Assembly: GCF_001984155.1 (NCBI RefSeq)
Contig: NZ_MTQO01000039.1
Location: 1-64,000 of the forward strand
DNA: 64,000 nucleotides
Origin: Actinosynnema sp. ALI-1.44
GTDB lineage: Bacteria; Actinomycetota; Actinomycetes; Mycobacteriales; Pseudonocardiaceae
Direction of reading: 5' to 3'
Each line of letters opens with the position of its first letter. Position 1 is the first letter of the stretch. The notes beneath the pieces were generated by a model. That model worked only from the letters and a program-made list of their open reading frames with translations, searched no databases and was not told the origin of the DNA. Shown here piece after piece: positions 8,193 through 16,961 of the stretch. The position numbers and the translations under genes are program-made.

Positions 8193-8971
8193 CCTTGCTC
8201 CCCCAGGAAGAACTTGACGTACCGCGGGTCGACCTTGGCGATGTCCAGCAGTACGAACAGGTCGGCGACGTTGAAGTCGCTGTCGTGCGCGGGTGGTCCG
8301 CACACCCACGCGCCGAGCCGCAGATAACCCTTGAGCAGCGGCGGAACCAGGGTGCGCGCCGCCGGGCGGACACCGTCCGGCTGCCACGGGTGCAGCGGGC
8401 GGACGCGGTACTCAGGCGGTGACATGTGGTTGTCGCGGACCATGTTCCACACCGCGGCGGCGAGGTTCCCGCCGTCGGCGAGCGGCACGGAAGCGCAGCC
8501 CGCGAGCATGGTGCGGCCCGTGAGCAGCATGTATCTGGCGATGCCCGCCCACATCAGGCTGACGACGGAGCCCGACCGGTGATCCGGGTGCACACAGGAC
8601 CGCCCGGTCTCCACGACGCCCGGCAGCAGCTCCCGGACCCCGCCGAGGTCGAACTCGGTCTCCGAGTACAGCCTGCCCGCCGCGGCCACCCGGTCCGGCG
8701 GCAGGAAGCGGTAGGTGCTGACGATCTCGCCCGTTCGGTCCTCACGCACCACGAGGTGGTCGCAGTGCTCGTCGAACTCGTCGATGTCGAGCCCGGTGTC
8801 CGCGGACTTGAGGTTCGCGCCCATCTCCTCGGCGAACACCTGGTAGCGAAGCCGCTGAGCTGCGACGACCTCTTCGGAGTCGCGGGCGAGCAGCAGTGAG
8901 TAACGAGGTGCGTCCTCCGGCAGGTCGGATCCGGACTGTGCGGTACTGACGAGCACCTGCGCCTGAGTCAT
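8189..8971 (-). CDS. GNAT-type N-acyltransferase (OlsB-like), 260 aa
   Basis: Belongs to the acyl-ACP/ornithine N-acyltransferase branch of the GNAT fold. LRYQVFAEEMGA sits near residue 45, followed by the core VVETGRSCVHPDHRSGSVVSLMWAGIARYMLLTG and GCASVPLADGG. Expected to transfer a 3-hydroxyacyl chain to ornithine or a related amine, the first step of ornithine-type aminolipid synthesis. The downstream PlsC-type gene overlaps it by 4 bp. It starts at ATG 8971. The substrate is inferred from family and context only; mycobacteria have the same pair beside fixA/fixB. Confidence 0.82.
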   Translation of the reverse strand: MTQAQVLVSTAQSGSDLPEDAPRYSLLLARDSEEVVAAQRLRYQVFAEEMGANLKSADTGLDIDEFDEHCDHLVVREDRTGEIVSTYRFLPPDRVAAAGRLYSETEFDLGGVRELLPGVVETGRSCVHPDHRSGSVVSLMWAGIARYMLLTGRTMLAGCASVPLADGGNLAAAVWNMVRDNHMSPPEYRVRPLHPWQPDGVRPAARTLVPPLLKGYLRLGAWVCGPPAHDSDFNVADLFVLLDIAKVDPRYVKFFLGEQG

Positions 8972-9118
8972 GGAATCGTTCTACTCGCGATAGATGACCT
9001 TCGACAAGCTGACTTTCTGACTCGTCAGTGGAAAATAGGTGAATACCCTGAGATGGGGTCACTCCATAGGACGACACCGTCAGGAAGATCACTTACGGCG
9101 AGGTCGGGGAATAGAACA

Positions 9119-9147
9119 GCCCCGGCGTGACAGTGTCACACCGGGGC
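9119..9147 (-). terminator. Terminator hairpin after etfA
   Basis: Arms 9119-9132 and 9134-9147 pair over 14 positions with a single mismatch (GCCCCGGCGTGACA against TGTCACACCGGGGC). It is located 21 nt beyond the stop of etfA, in the leftward direction of the etf operon. Confidence 0.7.
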
Positions 9148-9167
9148 CTGAGCTGGGGTGATCTTGA

Positions 9168-10127
9168 TCAGCCCTTGCGCTTGCCGACCTCTTCGGTCAA
9201 CTGGGGCGCGACCTGGAAAAGGTCGCCGACGACGCCGAAGTCGGCGATTTCGAAGATCGGCGCCTCACCGTCCTTGTTGACCGCGATGATCGTCTTCGAT
9301 GTCTGCATTCCGGCGCGGTGCTGGATCGCGCCGGAGATTCCGAGCGCGATGTACAGCTGCGGCGAAACGGTCTTGCCGGTCTGCCCGACCTGGAACTGGT
9401 GCGGGTAGTAGCCGGAGTCGACCGCGGCACGAGAGGCGCCCACAGCGCCGCCCAAGGCGTCCGCGAGGGCTTCCACGACGGAGAAGTTCTCCGCACTGGC
9501 CACACCGCGGCCACCGGACACGACGACGGACGCCTCGGTGAGCTCCGGGCGGTCACCGCCGACGACCGGCTCGGTGCCGGTGATCCTGGTGACCTTGGCC
9601 GCGTCCACCGCGGGCACGTCGACAGCCGACTCGGCTGCCGCACCGTCGGCCTGCTCCGGCTCCACGCTGCCCGCACGCACCGAGATGACCGGGACACCCT
9701 TGGCGGCCTTGGCCTTCGCGGTGTACGCGCCACCGAAGACCGAGTGCGTGGTGGTGCCGTCGGCGTCCACGTCGACCGCGTCGTAGAGCAGACCGGAGCC
9801 GATCCGGATCGCCAGGCGACCCGACACCTCCTTGCCCTCGGCGGTCGCCGGTACCAGCACCGCCGCCGGGGACGCCTGCTCCACAAGGGAAGCGAGCACG
9901 TCGACCTTGGGCGTCACCAGGTAGCCGGCGGCGTCGTCGGACTCCGCCACGTAGACCTTGGCCGCGCCGTACGAGGCGAGCGCGTCCTTGACCTTGCCCG
10001 CGCTGCCGGGCGCGCCGACCACGACGGCCGACGGCTCGCCGAGCCTGCGCGCCAGCGTGAGCAGCTCGTATGTGACCTTCTTGACCTCGCCGTCGAGTTC
10101 GTCGACGAGGACCAGAACCTCTGCCAT
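9168..10127 (-). CDS. etfA: Electron transfer flavoprotein alpha subunit, 319 aa
   Basis: FAD-binding subunit of the heterodimeric ETF that takes electrons from acyl-CoA dehydrogenases and passes them to the quinone pool. Evidence: N-terminal [23 protein letters not shown], the C-terminal FAD domain with [39 protein letters not shown], and [33 protein letters not shown]. Full length. It follows etfB by 29 nt in the same operon and is closed by a hairpin at 9119-9147. Equivalent to mycobacterial fixB. Confidence 0.96.
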   Translation of the reverse strand: MAEVLVLVDELDGEVKKVTYELLTLARRLGEPSAVVVGAPGSAGKVKDALASYGAAKVYVAESDDAAGYLVTPKVDVLASLVEQASPAAVLVPATAEGKEVSGRLAIRIGSGLLYDAVDVDADGTTTHSVFGGAYTAKAKAAKGVPVISVRAGSVEPEQADGAAAESAVDVPAVDAAKVTRITGTEPVVGGDRPELTEASVVVSGGRGVASAENFSVVEALADALGGAVGASRAAVDSGYYPHQFQVGQTGKTVSPQLYIALGISGAIQHRAGMQTSKTIIAVNKDGEAPIFEIADFGVVGDLFQVAPQLTEEVGKRKG

Positions 10128-10156
10128 GACTGGTTTCCTCCTCGTTTCAGGCGCTG

Positions 10157-10942
10157 TCAGATGAGCTTCTGCGAGACGAGGTACTCGGCGATCTTGCTGC
10201 CGCCGTCGCCCTCGTCGGTGATCTGCTGACCGGCCGCGCGCGGCGGCTTCGGCGACGACTCGAGCACGGTCGTGGCCGCGTTGGCCAGGCCGACCTCGCC
10301 CGCGTCGATGCCGAGGTCGGCGATCGTCAGCGTGGTGACCGGCTTCTTCTTGGCGGCCATGATGCCCTTGAAGGACGGGTAGCGCGGGTCGTTGATCTTC
10401 TCACCGACGCTGATCACCGCGGGCAGGCTCGCTTCGAGGAAGGTCCGGCCGGTGTCGGTCTCCCGCTCCACCTTCACGCTGCCGCCGTCGATCTCGACCT
10501 TGCGGGCGTGGGTCAACTGGGGAAGGCCGAGCAGTTCGGCGAGCATCGCGGGGATCGCGCCGCCGACACCGTCGGTCGACTCGTTGCCCGCGATGACCAG
10601 GTCGTATCCCTCGACCGTGCCGATCGCCTTGGCGAGCACCTTCGCGGTCTGGATGATGTCGGCACCGTGCAGCGACTCGTCGCTGACGTGCACGGCCTTG
10701 TCGGCGCCCATCGAGAGGGCCTTGCGGATCGCGTCGGTGGCCCGCTCGGGCCCGACGGTCAGCACCGTCACCTCGCCGCCCTGCGCCTCTTTGATCTGCA
10801 GGGCCTCTTCCACGGCGCGCTCGTTGATCTCGTCGAGCACGGCGTCCGCCGACGCACGGTCCAAAGTGTGGTCAGCGCTCGCGAGCTTGCGCTCCGAGTA
10901 GGTGTCGGGCACCTGCTTGACCAGGACAACGATGTTTGGCAT
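10157..10942 (-). CDS. etfB: Electron transfer flavoprotein beta subunit, 261 aa
   Basis: AMP-binding partner of EtfA. It has the family start MPNIVVLVKQVPDTYSERKL, the signature region with DLVIAGNESTDGVGGAIPAMLAE, and the tail VVLESSPKPPRAAGQQI that wraps onto the alpha subunit. It is the first gene of the etfBA operon, reading away from the divergent DegV gene. A GGGAGG ribosome site lies upstream of ATG 10942 at slightly long spacing. Corresponds to mycobacterial fixA. Confidence 0.96.
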   Translation of the reverse strand: MPNIVVLVKQVPDTYSERKLASADHTLDRASADAVLDEINERAVEEALQIKEAQGGEVTVLTVGPERATDAIRKALSMGADKAVHVSDESLHGADIIQTAKVLAKAIGTVEGYDLVIAGNESTDGVGGAIPAMLAELLGLPQLTHARKVEIDGGSVKVERETDTGRTFLEASLPAVISVGEKINDPRYPSFKGIMAAKKKPVTTLTIADLGIDAGEVGLANAATTVLESSPKPPRAAGQQITDEGDGGSKIAEYLVSQKLI

Positions 10943-11067
10943 GGGTCTTCTTCGACCTCCCGGCTACTACACGTCTGCTGTTTTCTCGAGGCCTTGCTTC
11001 TCGTGTGGGTAGACGATCCCACGCCGACCCCGGACGGGCGCGGTGGCCTGCACCACGTCGGCTATGT

Positions 11068-11079
11068 TACCGGCCGGTA
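11068..11079. promoter_or_regulatory. Perfect palindrome TACCGGCCGGTA in the etfB-degV intergenic region
   Basis: A 12-bp perfect palindrome lies in the 270-bp divergent region between etfB and the DegV gene. It is followed directly by GCATCTTGG. The arrangement resembles the vapBC operator at 31250-31263, which is also followed by a TAGCAT -10-like hexamer. A plausible regulator site; no evidence for which regulator. Confidence 0.35.
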
Positions 11080-11212
11080 GCATCTTGGCCCGGTATGTCC
11101 GGCGTGACGGTACTCACGCGGGTGCCTGACGTGCACTTCATTCAGTTGGCCAGGCCAAATGGATCAACGTCGTTTGCGTCCATCCGGGTGATAACGATTA
11201 ATCTGCCTTCCT

Positions 11213-12055
11213 ATGCACGGCCGCGTAGCTGTAGTCACCGACTCCACCGCCTGCCTTCCGGCGGATCTCGCCAGGCAGTGGGGCGTGTCCGTCGCACAGA
11301 TCCAGATCAGGATCGGCGAGCAGGTCGCCGATGAGCACCACGTGCCCACCGACCACCTGATCTCCGCCATGCGCAACCGGACGCCGGTGACCACAGCACC
11401 GCCGGACCCGGGCACGTTCTACCGGCTCTACCAGCAGGTGGCGCAGAACGCGGACGCGATCGTGTCCGTGCACGTGTCGTCCAGACTCTCCGAGACCTGC
11501 AAGGCGGCCAGCCGGGCCGCCGGTCAGATGAGAATCCCCGTCCACATCGTGGACTCCGCCACGTGTGGCATGAGCCTCGGCTACGCGGTGCTCGCCGCGG
11601 CACGGGTCGCGGGCGCGGGCGGCAACCCCCGCCGGGTCATCGACGCCGCGGTCAAGCGCTGCCGCGCCAGCTCCGAGCTGATCTACGTGGACACCCTCGA
11701 CTACCTGCGCCGGGGCGGCAAGATCGGCGCGGCCGCCGCGCTGGTCGGCAACGCGTTGTCGCTCAAGCCCGTGCTCACCGTCCAGGAGGGCCAGATCGCG
11801 CCGCAGGACAAGGGCTTCGGCTCGGACCGGGCGCTGCGCAAGATGGTCGAGACGGCCGTGGCCCGCGCGGGCGAGGGCATGGTCGACATCGCCGTCGAGC
11901 ACTTCGGCAACATGGGCCGCGCGAGCACGATCCTCGAGGAGCTCAAGCCACGGCTCAACCACGTGCGCGACGCCGTCATCACCGAGGTGTCGTCGTCGAT
12001 CGGCGTCCACGTGGGGCCGGGCGCTGTCGGCATCACGGTGTCGCGAGCTGAATAG
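11213..12055 (+). CDS. DegV family fatty-acid-binding protein, 280 aa
   Basis: DegV/FakB-fold protein. It starts GRVAVVTDSTACLPADLA, has the conserved block VTTAPPDPGTFYRLYQ, IVSVHVSSRLSETCKAA, and the C-terminal domain YVDTLDYLRRGGKIGAAAALVGNALSLKPVLTV. Family members bind a single fatty acid and can present it to a fatty acid kinase (FakA); no fakA is nearby. ATG 11213 lacks a ribosome site; TAATCT a few nucleotides upstream could serve as a -10 for a leaderless message. It is inserted between etf and MGLP-type genes relative to mycobacteria. Confidence 0.92.
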   Translation: MHGRVAVVTDSTACLPADLARQWGVSVAQIQIRIGEQVADEHHVPTDHLISAMRNRTPVTTAPPDPGTFYRLYQQVAQNADAIVSVHVSSRLSETCKAASRAAGQMRIPVHIVDSATCGMSLGYAVLAAARVAGAGGNPRRVIDAAVKRCRASSELIYVDTLDYLRRGGKIGAAAALVGNALSLKPVLTVQEGQIAPQDKGFGSDRALRKMVETAVARAGEGMVDIAVEHFGNMGRASTILEELKPRLNHVRDAVITEVSSSIGVHVGPGAVGITVSRAE

Positions 12056-12383
12056 CCCGTCAGCGGTTTTTCAGATGACGCGCAGTGACGACCGGGCAGG
12101 GCCGCGTTGGCCCGTGCGGCCCAGGTCCGGCGGGCCGACCGCCCGATGGCGTCATCTCGTGGTTCCTACCCAACAGAAGGATCTCGCCTGCTCGGCGCCG
12201 TGATCAGCCCCGACGCCGGGACACCCGGACGGCGTGAATCCGGATTCCTGTTCACCCGATCGAGCGAAGCCGATTGGCACGTGGCCGATCAAGCGCAACA
12301 GTCGGTACGCTCTCGCCACGGACTTGCTCCGCATTCCTGGAATCCCGGCAGACAGAATCCCGGCTACCCACTGGGCAGAGGAA

Positions 12384-14558
12384 ATGACCTCACCGCTCCA
12401 CGACAGCTCGCGCACGCCCATCGGCCACGCCCGCACGCAGGCCGACCACGCCAGGGCGCGCGTCAAGGTGGCGCGCAAGTGGGCGTACCTGCTCAGCTCG
12501 AGCACGTATCTGCCGTATTCCCAACAGGAAGTCGACCAGGCGATGCACGAGCTCGTCGACATCGTGTTCGACGCGGCGACCGGCGAGCCGTTCAACGCCG
12601 ACCACGTGGCCGGCGTGGGGACCCGGTTGGTCGACATGCGCTGCACCGGTCCGACCAGCTTGCGTAGAACCATTGACGTGCTCGGCAAAGCCCTGCTGAC
12701 CGAGCCCGAGCTGTACCGGATCGACGACAAGCGCGCGGAGCGCGCGGTCGCGCTGCTCGGCGTGATCTCGTCGGACTACCTCGAAGCGGCCCGCCAGTTC
12801 ATCTTCGGCCAGCAGGAGGACATCAAGGAGGCGCTGGTCCGCGCCGGGGCGGACGCGCAGCGCAGGATGCGCGCGACCGAGGCCCGGTTCGACGCCGTCT
12901 TCACGGCCTCGCCGAGCGGCATCGTGCTCACCGACCTCGACGGCCGGATCCTGCGCGTCAACCAGTCGCTGCAGACCATGCTCGACCGCGCGGACTTCAC
13001 CGACGAGACGCTGTTCGACCTGGTCGACGCGGACGAGGCGCCGTTCCTGAAGGCCGCGTGCCGCGATCTGGCCGACGGCTGGGCCGAGCGGCTGCACCAG
13101 CAGCGCAAGCTGCTCCGCCCGGACGGCGAGGCGGTGCGCGCGGGCATGTCGATCTCGGTGCTGCGCGACGGCGGCACCGACCCGACCCACCTGCTGGTCA
13201 CGGTGGACGACCACACGGAGATGTCGCTGCTGCAGGGCCAGCTCAGCCACCAGTCGCTGCACGACGTGCTGACCGGGCTGCCGAACCGGCAGTACTTCTC
13301 CACCAGGCTGGAAAGCGTGCTGCGGCAAGCGGATCCGAAGTTCGGCGCGACCCTGTACCACATCGACCTCGACGCGTTCTCGTTGATCACCGACGGGCTC
13401 GGCCGCGCGGTCGGCGACCGGGTGCTGATGAACGTCGCCCAGCGGCTGAAGGCCGTGGTGGCGGGCGAGAACGCGATGGTGGCCCGGTTCGACGGCGACG
13501 AGTTCGCGATCATCGTGCAGAACACCGACACGACGCCGGACGTGATCAGCACGATCGCGTCCATCAACGAGGAGCTGGCCGAGCCGATCTACTTCGACGG
13601 CCTCGGTGTCGCCGCGTCGGCGAGCATCGGCGTCGTGCACAAGCCGAACGCGGACGCGGACGTGACCGAGCTGCTGCGGACCGCGGACATGACGCTGCGC
13701 CGCGCGAAGGCCAACGGCAGGCGCCAGTGGGGCCTGTTCGACCCGGACGAGGACACCAGGGACCGCTCGTGGTTCAGCCTCGCCGCGCAGATGCCCGGCG
13801 CGCTGGAGATGGGCGACATCAAGGTCGTCTGCCGCCCGCTCGTCCAACTGCTGGGCAACCGGACCGTCGGGTTCGAGGCGCGACTGCGCTGGGACCACGA
13901 GAACGCCGACCACGAACCCGAGACCATCTCGCACTCGCTGTGCCTCGAACTGGCCGAGCAGACCGGCCTGGTCGTGCCGCTGCGCGACGACATGCTCGAG
14001 GACGCGAGCAAACAGGTGCACTGGTGGAACGGCGAGTACGGCACCACGCTGCCGCTGGCGGTGTCGCTGACAGCCAACCAGGCCTGTGACCCCGACCTGG
14101 TCGGCGCGGTGCTGATGCGCCTGTCCCGCGCCGGGCTGGACCCGTCGCTGCTGCGGGTCGGCATGCCGGTGGCGGTGCTGATCGCCGACCGCGGCGAGGC
14201 GGTGGACAACTTCCGCATGTTGGCCGCGAACGGCATCGCGACCGAGATCCACGAGTTCGGCAGCGCGGCGGGCGACATCGGCTGCCTCGAGGACCTGCCG
14301 GCGACGTCCGTCCGGATCGCGTCCCGGCTCGTGCGCAGGCGGCGTGCCGGCACGTCCGCCCTGGTCGGCCGGACGCTGACGGACCTGATCGACGTCGTCA
14401 AGCTGGCCGGGGCGACCGTGGTCGTCGACGACATCGAGACCGCGGACGAGGCCGAGTGGTGGCGCTCGGCTGGCGTCGACCTCGGCCTTGGCCGGTACTT
14501 CGAGCCCGGCCCGGTCGACCTGCACGACTTCGACCGCGACGCCCCGCGGCCGGCGTAG
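12384..14558 (+). CDS. PAS-GGDEF-EAL protein with degenerate EAL, 724 aa
   Basis: Predicted cyclic-di-GMP signalling protein, cytosolic. A helical N-terminal region (about residues 1-160) leads to a PAS domain (FDAVFTASPSGIVLTDLDGRI), then a GGDEF domain beginning HDVLTGLPNRQYF with active-site motif DGDEF, acceptable in place of GGDEF. The C-terminal EAL domain reads FEARLRW. It lacks the usual second metal motif (HEFG instead of DDFG), the vNlS asparagine and the catalytic lysine, so phosphodiesterase activity is unlikely. ATG 12384 with AGAGGA just before it is preferred; a start at 12234 adds residues that do not look coding. The 328 bp upstream of the chosen start contain no other gene. 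Confidence 0.87.
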   Translation: MTSPLHDSSRTPIGHARTQADHARARVKVARKWAYLLSSSTYLPYSQQEVDQAMHELVDIVFDAATGEPFNADHVAGVGTRLVDMRCTGPTSLRRTIDVLGKALLTEPELYRIDDKRAERAVALLGVISSDYLEAARQFIFGQQEDIKEALVRAGADAQRRMRATEARFDAVFTASPSGIVLTDLDGRILRVNQSLQTMLDRADFTDETLFDLVDADEAPFLKAACRDLADGWAERLHQQRKLLRPDGEAVRAGMSISVLRDGGTDPTHLLVTVDDHTEMSLLQGQLSHQSLHDVLTGLPNRQYFSTRLESVLRQADPKFGATLYHIDLDAFSLITDGLGRAVGDRVLMNVAQRLKAVVAGENAMVARFDGDEFAIIVQNTDTTPDVISTIASINEELAEPIYFDGLGVAASASIGVVHKPNADADVTELLRTADMTLRRAKANGRRQWGLFDPDEDTRDRSWFSLAAQMPGALEMGDIKVVCRPLVQLLGNRTVGFEARLRWDHENADHEPETISHSLCLELAEQTGLVVPLRDDMLEDASKQVHWWNGEYGTTLPLAVSLTANQACDPDLVGAVLMRLSRAGLDPSLLRVGMPVAVLIADRGEAVDNFRMLAANGIATEIHEFGSAAGDIGCLEDLPATSVRIASRLVRRRRAGTSALVGRTLTDLIDVVKLAGATVVVDDIETADEAEWWRSAGVDLGLGRYFEPGPVDLHDFDRDAPRPA

Positions 14559-14609
14559 CGCCGATGTCATGCGTCACACTCCTGCGCGGCCTGACTGCTT
14601 ACTGACCGG

Positions 14610-14615
14610 TAGCCT
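14610..14615 (+). promoter_or_regulatory. -10-like TAGCCT for a leaderless transcript
   Basis: TAGCCT ends 6 nt before the GTG at 14622, the spacing expected when transcription begins at or near the start codon. No ribosome site is visible. The same layout occurs before genes at 31275, 37000, 44713, 49908 and 53770. Confidence 0.45.
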
Positions 14616-14621
14616 GCCGGG

Positions 14622-15410
14622 GTGACGGCTGATCCTGCTGCCCCTGATTTCTCCGGCCCCGACCTGTCCGGCTCTGCCGGGCTGCCGCTGACCGGGGAGC
14701 GGACCGTGCCCGGCATCCCGGAGGAAAATTACTGGTTCCGGCGTCACGAGGCGGCGTACCTCATGCTGGCGCCGTACTGCCGGGACGCGGTCGTTCTCGA
14801 GGCCGGGTGTGGCGAAGGTTACGGCGCGGATCTGCTCGCCCGGGACGCTCGTGCGGTGATCGGGCTCGACTACGACGTGCTGACCACGCTGCACGTGGCC
14901 CGCAAGTACCCGCAGGTGCGCATGCTGCGTGGCAACCTCGTGATGCTGCCGTTCGCCGACGCGTCCATCGACGTGGTGGCGAACCTCCAGGTCATCGAGC
15001 ACCTGTGGGAGCAGGAGCGGTTCCTGGCCGAATGCCTGCGGGTGCTCAGGCCCGGTGGCAGGCTGCTGGTCACGACGCCCAACCGGATCACGTTCTCCCC
15101 TGGCCGGGACACACCGCTCAACCCGTTCCACACTCGTGAACTCAGCGGCGCCGAGTTGACCGAACTGCTGGTCGGCGCCGGTTTCCGGGTCGAGGTCATG
15201 GCCGGGCTGCGGCACGGTCCCGCGTTGCTCGACGCCGACGCCCGGTTCGGGTCGATCATCCAGGCGCAGATGGACGTCGCCGTGTCCGGCGGGCCGTGGC
15301 CCGCGGATCTGCTGGCGAGCGTCGAAGCGGTCACCAGCGCGGACTTCGAGATCGTCGAGTCCGATGTGGACGCCAGCCTCGATCTGGTCGGGGTGGCGAT
15401 CAAGCCTTGA
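14622..15410 (+). CDS. SAM-dependent methyltransferase, MGLP-type (Rv3030-like), 262 aa
   Basis: Class I methyltransferase. It has the SAM motif VLEAGCGEGYGADLLA near residue 68, VIGLDYD, the post-I/II block VVANLQVIEHLWEQERFLAECLRVLRPGGRLLVTTPN, and a family-specific opening (GERTVPGIPEENYWFRRHEAAYLML). It starts the rightward operon methyltransferase-GH57-GT4, with a TTGA overlap to the next gene. In M. tuberculosis the equivalent Rv3030-Rv3032 are linked to 6-O-methylglucose lipopolysaccharide. By that analogy it may O-methylate a cytosolic glucan; the reaction is inferred. Confidence 0.88.
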   Translation: MTADPAAPDFSGPDLSGSAGLPLTGERTVPGIPEENYWFRRHEAAYLMLAPYCRDAVVLEAGCGEGYGADLLARDARAVIGLDYDVLTTLHVARKYPQVRMLRGNLVMLPFADASIDVVANLQVIEHLWEQERFLAECLRVLRPGGRLLVTTPNRITFSPGRDTPLNPFHTRELSGAELTELLVGAGFRVEVMAGLRHGPALLDADARFGSIIQAQMDVAVSGGPWPADLLASVEAVTSADFEIVESDVDASLDLVGVAIKP

Positions 15411-16924
15411 GTGAGCCGATCGGAACGTTCTGCCTCGTCCTGCACAGCCACCTGCCGTGGCTGGCCAACCACGGTTCATGGCCGGTCGGCGAGGAATGGC
15501 TCTACCAGGCGTGGGCGCACTCTTACATGCCCGTTTTCGAGTTGCTGCAACGGTTCGCCGACAAGGGCGAAGAGGACGTGCTCACGCTCGGTGTGACGCC
15601 GGTGCTCGCTGCCCAACTCGATGACCCGTACTGCCTGCGTGGTTTCCATGACTGGCTGGGCAACTGGCAGTTGCGGGCGCGGTACGCCGCTGTCCGCTGG
15701 CGCCAGGACGACCCGCTGCTCAAGGACCTGGCCGCGAGCGAGCACCGCGCGTCGGAACAGGCGCTGACCGCGTTCGAAACCCAATGGCGGCACGGCTTTT
15801 CGCCGGTGCTGCGGCGGTTCGTCGACGCTGGCACGATCGAACTGCTCGGCGGCCCGGCCACGCATCCGTTCCAGCCCCTGCTCGACCCGAGGATCCGGGA
15901 CTACGCCCTGCGGCTCGGCCTGACCGACACGCGGATCAGGACCGGGCGGCAGCCGGAAGGCATCTGGGCGCCCGAATGCGGTTACGCACCAGGCATGGAG
16001 TCGACCTACGCCGCCGCGGGCGTCCAGCGGTTCCTGGTCGACGGCCCGTCCCTGCGCGGTGACACCGCGGCGGCGCGCACGGTCGGCGACTCCGACGTCG
16101 TCTGCTTCGGACGCGATCTCGAAGTCACGTACCGGGTCTGGTCGCCGAAAGCCGGGTATCCCGGCCACGCGGACTACCGCGACTTCCACACGTACGACCA
16201 CCCGTCCGGGCTCAAACCGTCACGGGTGACGGGAAAGCACATCGAGCCGTGGGACAAGGCCCCTTACGACCCGCGGCGCGCGGCTGTGGCCGTTGAAAAG
16301 CATGCGGACGACTTCGTGGACACAGTGGTCCGGCGGTTGCGCGGACTGCCGGAGCGTTCCCTTGTCGTCGCCGCGTACGACACCGAGCTTTTCGGACACT
16401 GGTGGCACGAGGGCCCGGCGTGGCTGGAGGCGGTCCTGCGCAAGCTGCCCGAGGCCGGTGTCCGGGTGACGACGTTGAAGGGCGCGTTGGACGCCGGTCA
16501 CCTCGGCCCGCGGGTGGACCTGCCCGCGTCGTCGTGGGGATCCGGCAAGGACTGGCGGGTCTGGGACGGCGAGCAGGTCGCCGACCTGGTGTCGGCGGGT
16601 GCGGACCTGCAGCGCGACTTGCTGTCCGTGATGGACACCTTCACCACGACGGCACGGGACCTCGCGGCCGACCAGCTGGTCAGGGAGGCCTTGCTGGCGT
16701 TGTCGAGCGACTGGGCGTTCATGGTGACCAAGGACTCCGCGGCGGACTACGCCCGGCGCCGTGCCAAGGTGCACACCGAACGGTTCGGTGAGCTGGCGGA
16801 ACTGCTCCGGTTGGGACACGCGGACCGCGCGCTTGCCCGAGCGGGCGAGCTCGCGGCTGAGGATTTCCTGTTCGGCCATCTGGATGCCCGTAAACTACCA
16901 AGCGGATGTTTGGCATACCCGTAG
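15407..16924 (+). CDS. GH57 glucan branching enzyme/amylase-type protein (Rv3031-like), 505 aa
   Basis: Glycoside hydrolase family 57 with central catalytic barrel and C-terminal helical domain. Motifs are LHSHLPW near the start, GIWAPECGY with the catalytic glutamate near residue 189, and AAYDTELFGHWWHEGP with the catalytic aspartate near residue 326. Likely branches or rearranges alpha-1,4-glucan, possibly the MGLP precursor. The TTG at 15407 overlaps the methyltransferase stop (TTGA), and the frame before it does not look coding. Length is close to the mycobacterial protein. Which acceptor glucan it uses is not visible in sequence. Confidence 0.9.
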   Translation: MSEPIGTFCLVLHSHLPWLANHGSWPVGEEWLYQAWAHSYMPVFELLQRFADKGEEDVLTLGVTPVLAAQLDDPYCLRGFHDWLGNWQLRARYAAVRWRQDDPLLKDLAASEHRASEQALTAFETQWRHGFSPVLRRFVDAGTIELLGGPATHPFQPLLDPRIRDYALRLGLTDTRIRTGRQPEGIWAPECGYAPGMESTYAAAGVQRFLVDGPSLRGDTAAARTVGDSDVVCFGRDLEVTYRVWSPKAGYPGHADYRDFHTYDHPSGLKPSRVTGKHIEPWDKAPYDPRRAAVAVEKHADDFVDTVVRRLRGLPERSLVVAAYDTELFGHWWHEGPAWLEAVLRKLPEAGVRVTTLKGALDAGHLGPRVDLPASSWGSGKDWRVWDGEQVADLVSAGADLQRDLLSVMDTFTTTARDLAADQLVREALLALSSDWAFMVTKDSAADYARRRAKVHTERFGELAELLRLGHADRALARAGELAAEDFLFGHLDARKLPSGCLAYP

Positions 16925-16961
16925 TCGGCTCCACCGCAGGAGATGCGAGGATCAAGCCCTT

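Noticed and set aside
12390-14570. 726-aa open frame on the minus strand opposite the GGDEF gene
   Set aside because: It is rich in Arg/Val/Asp/His/Gln runs typical of the antisense frame of a high-GC gene, has no domain signature, and lies fully opposite a clear multidomain gene.
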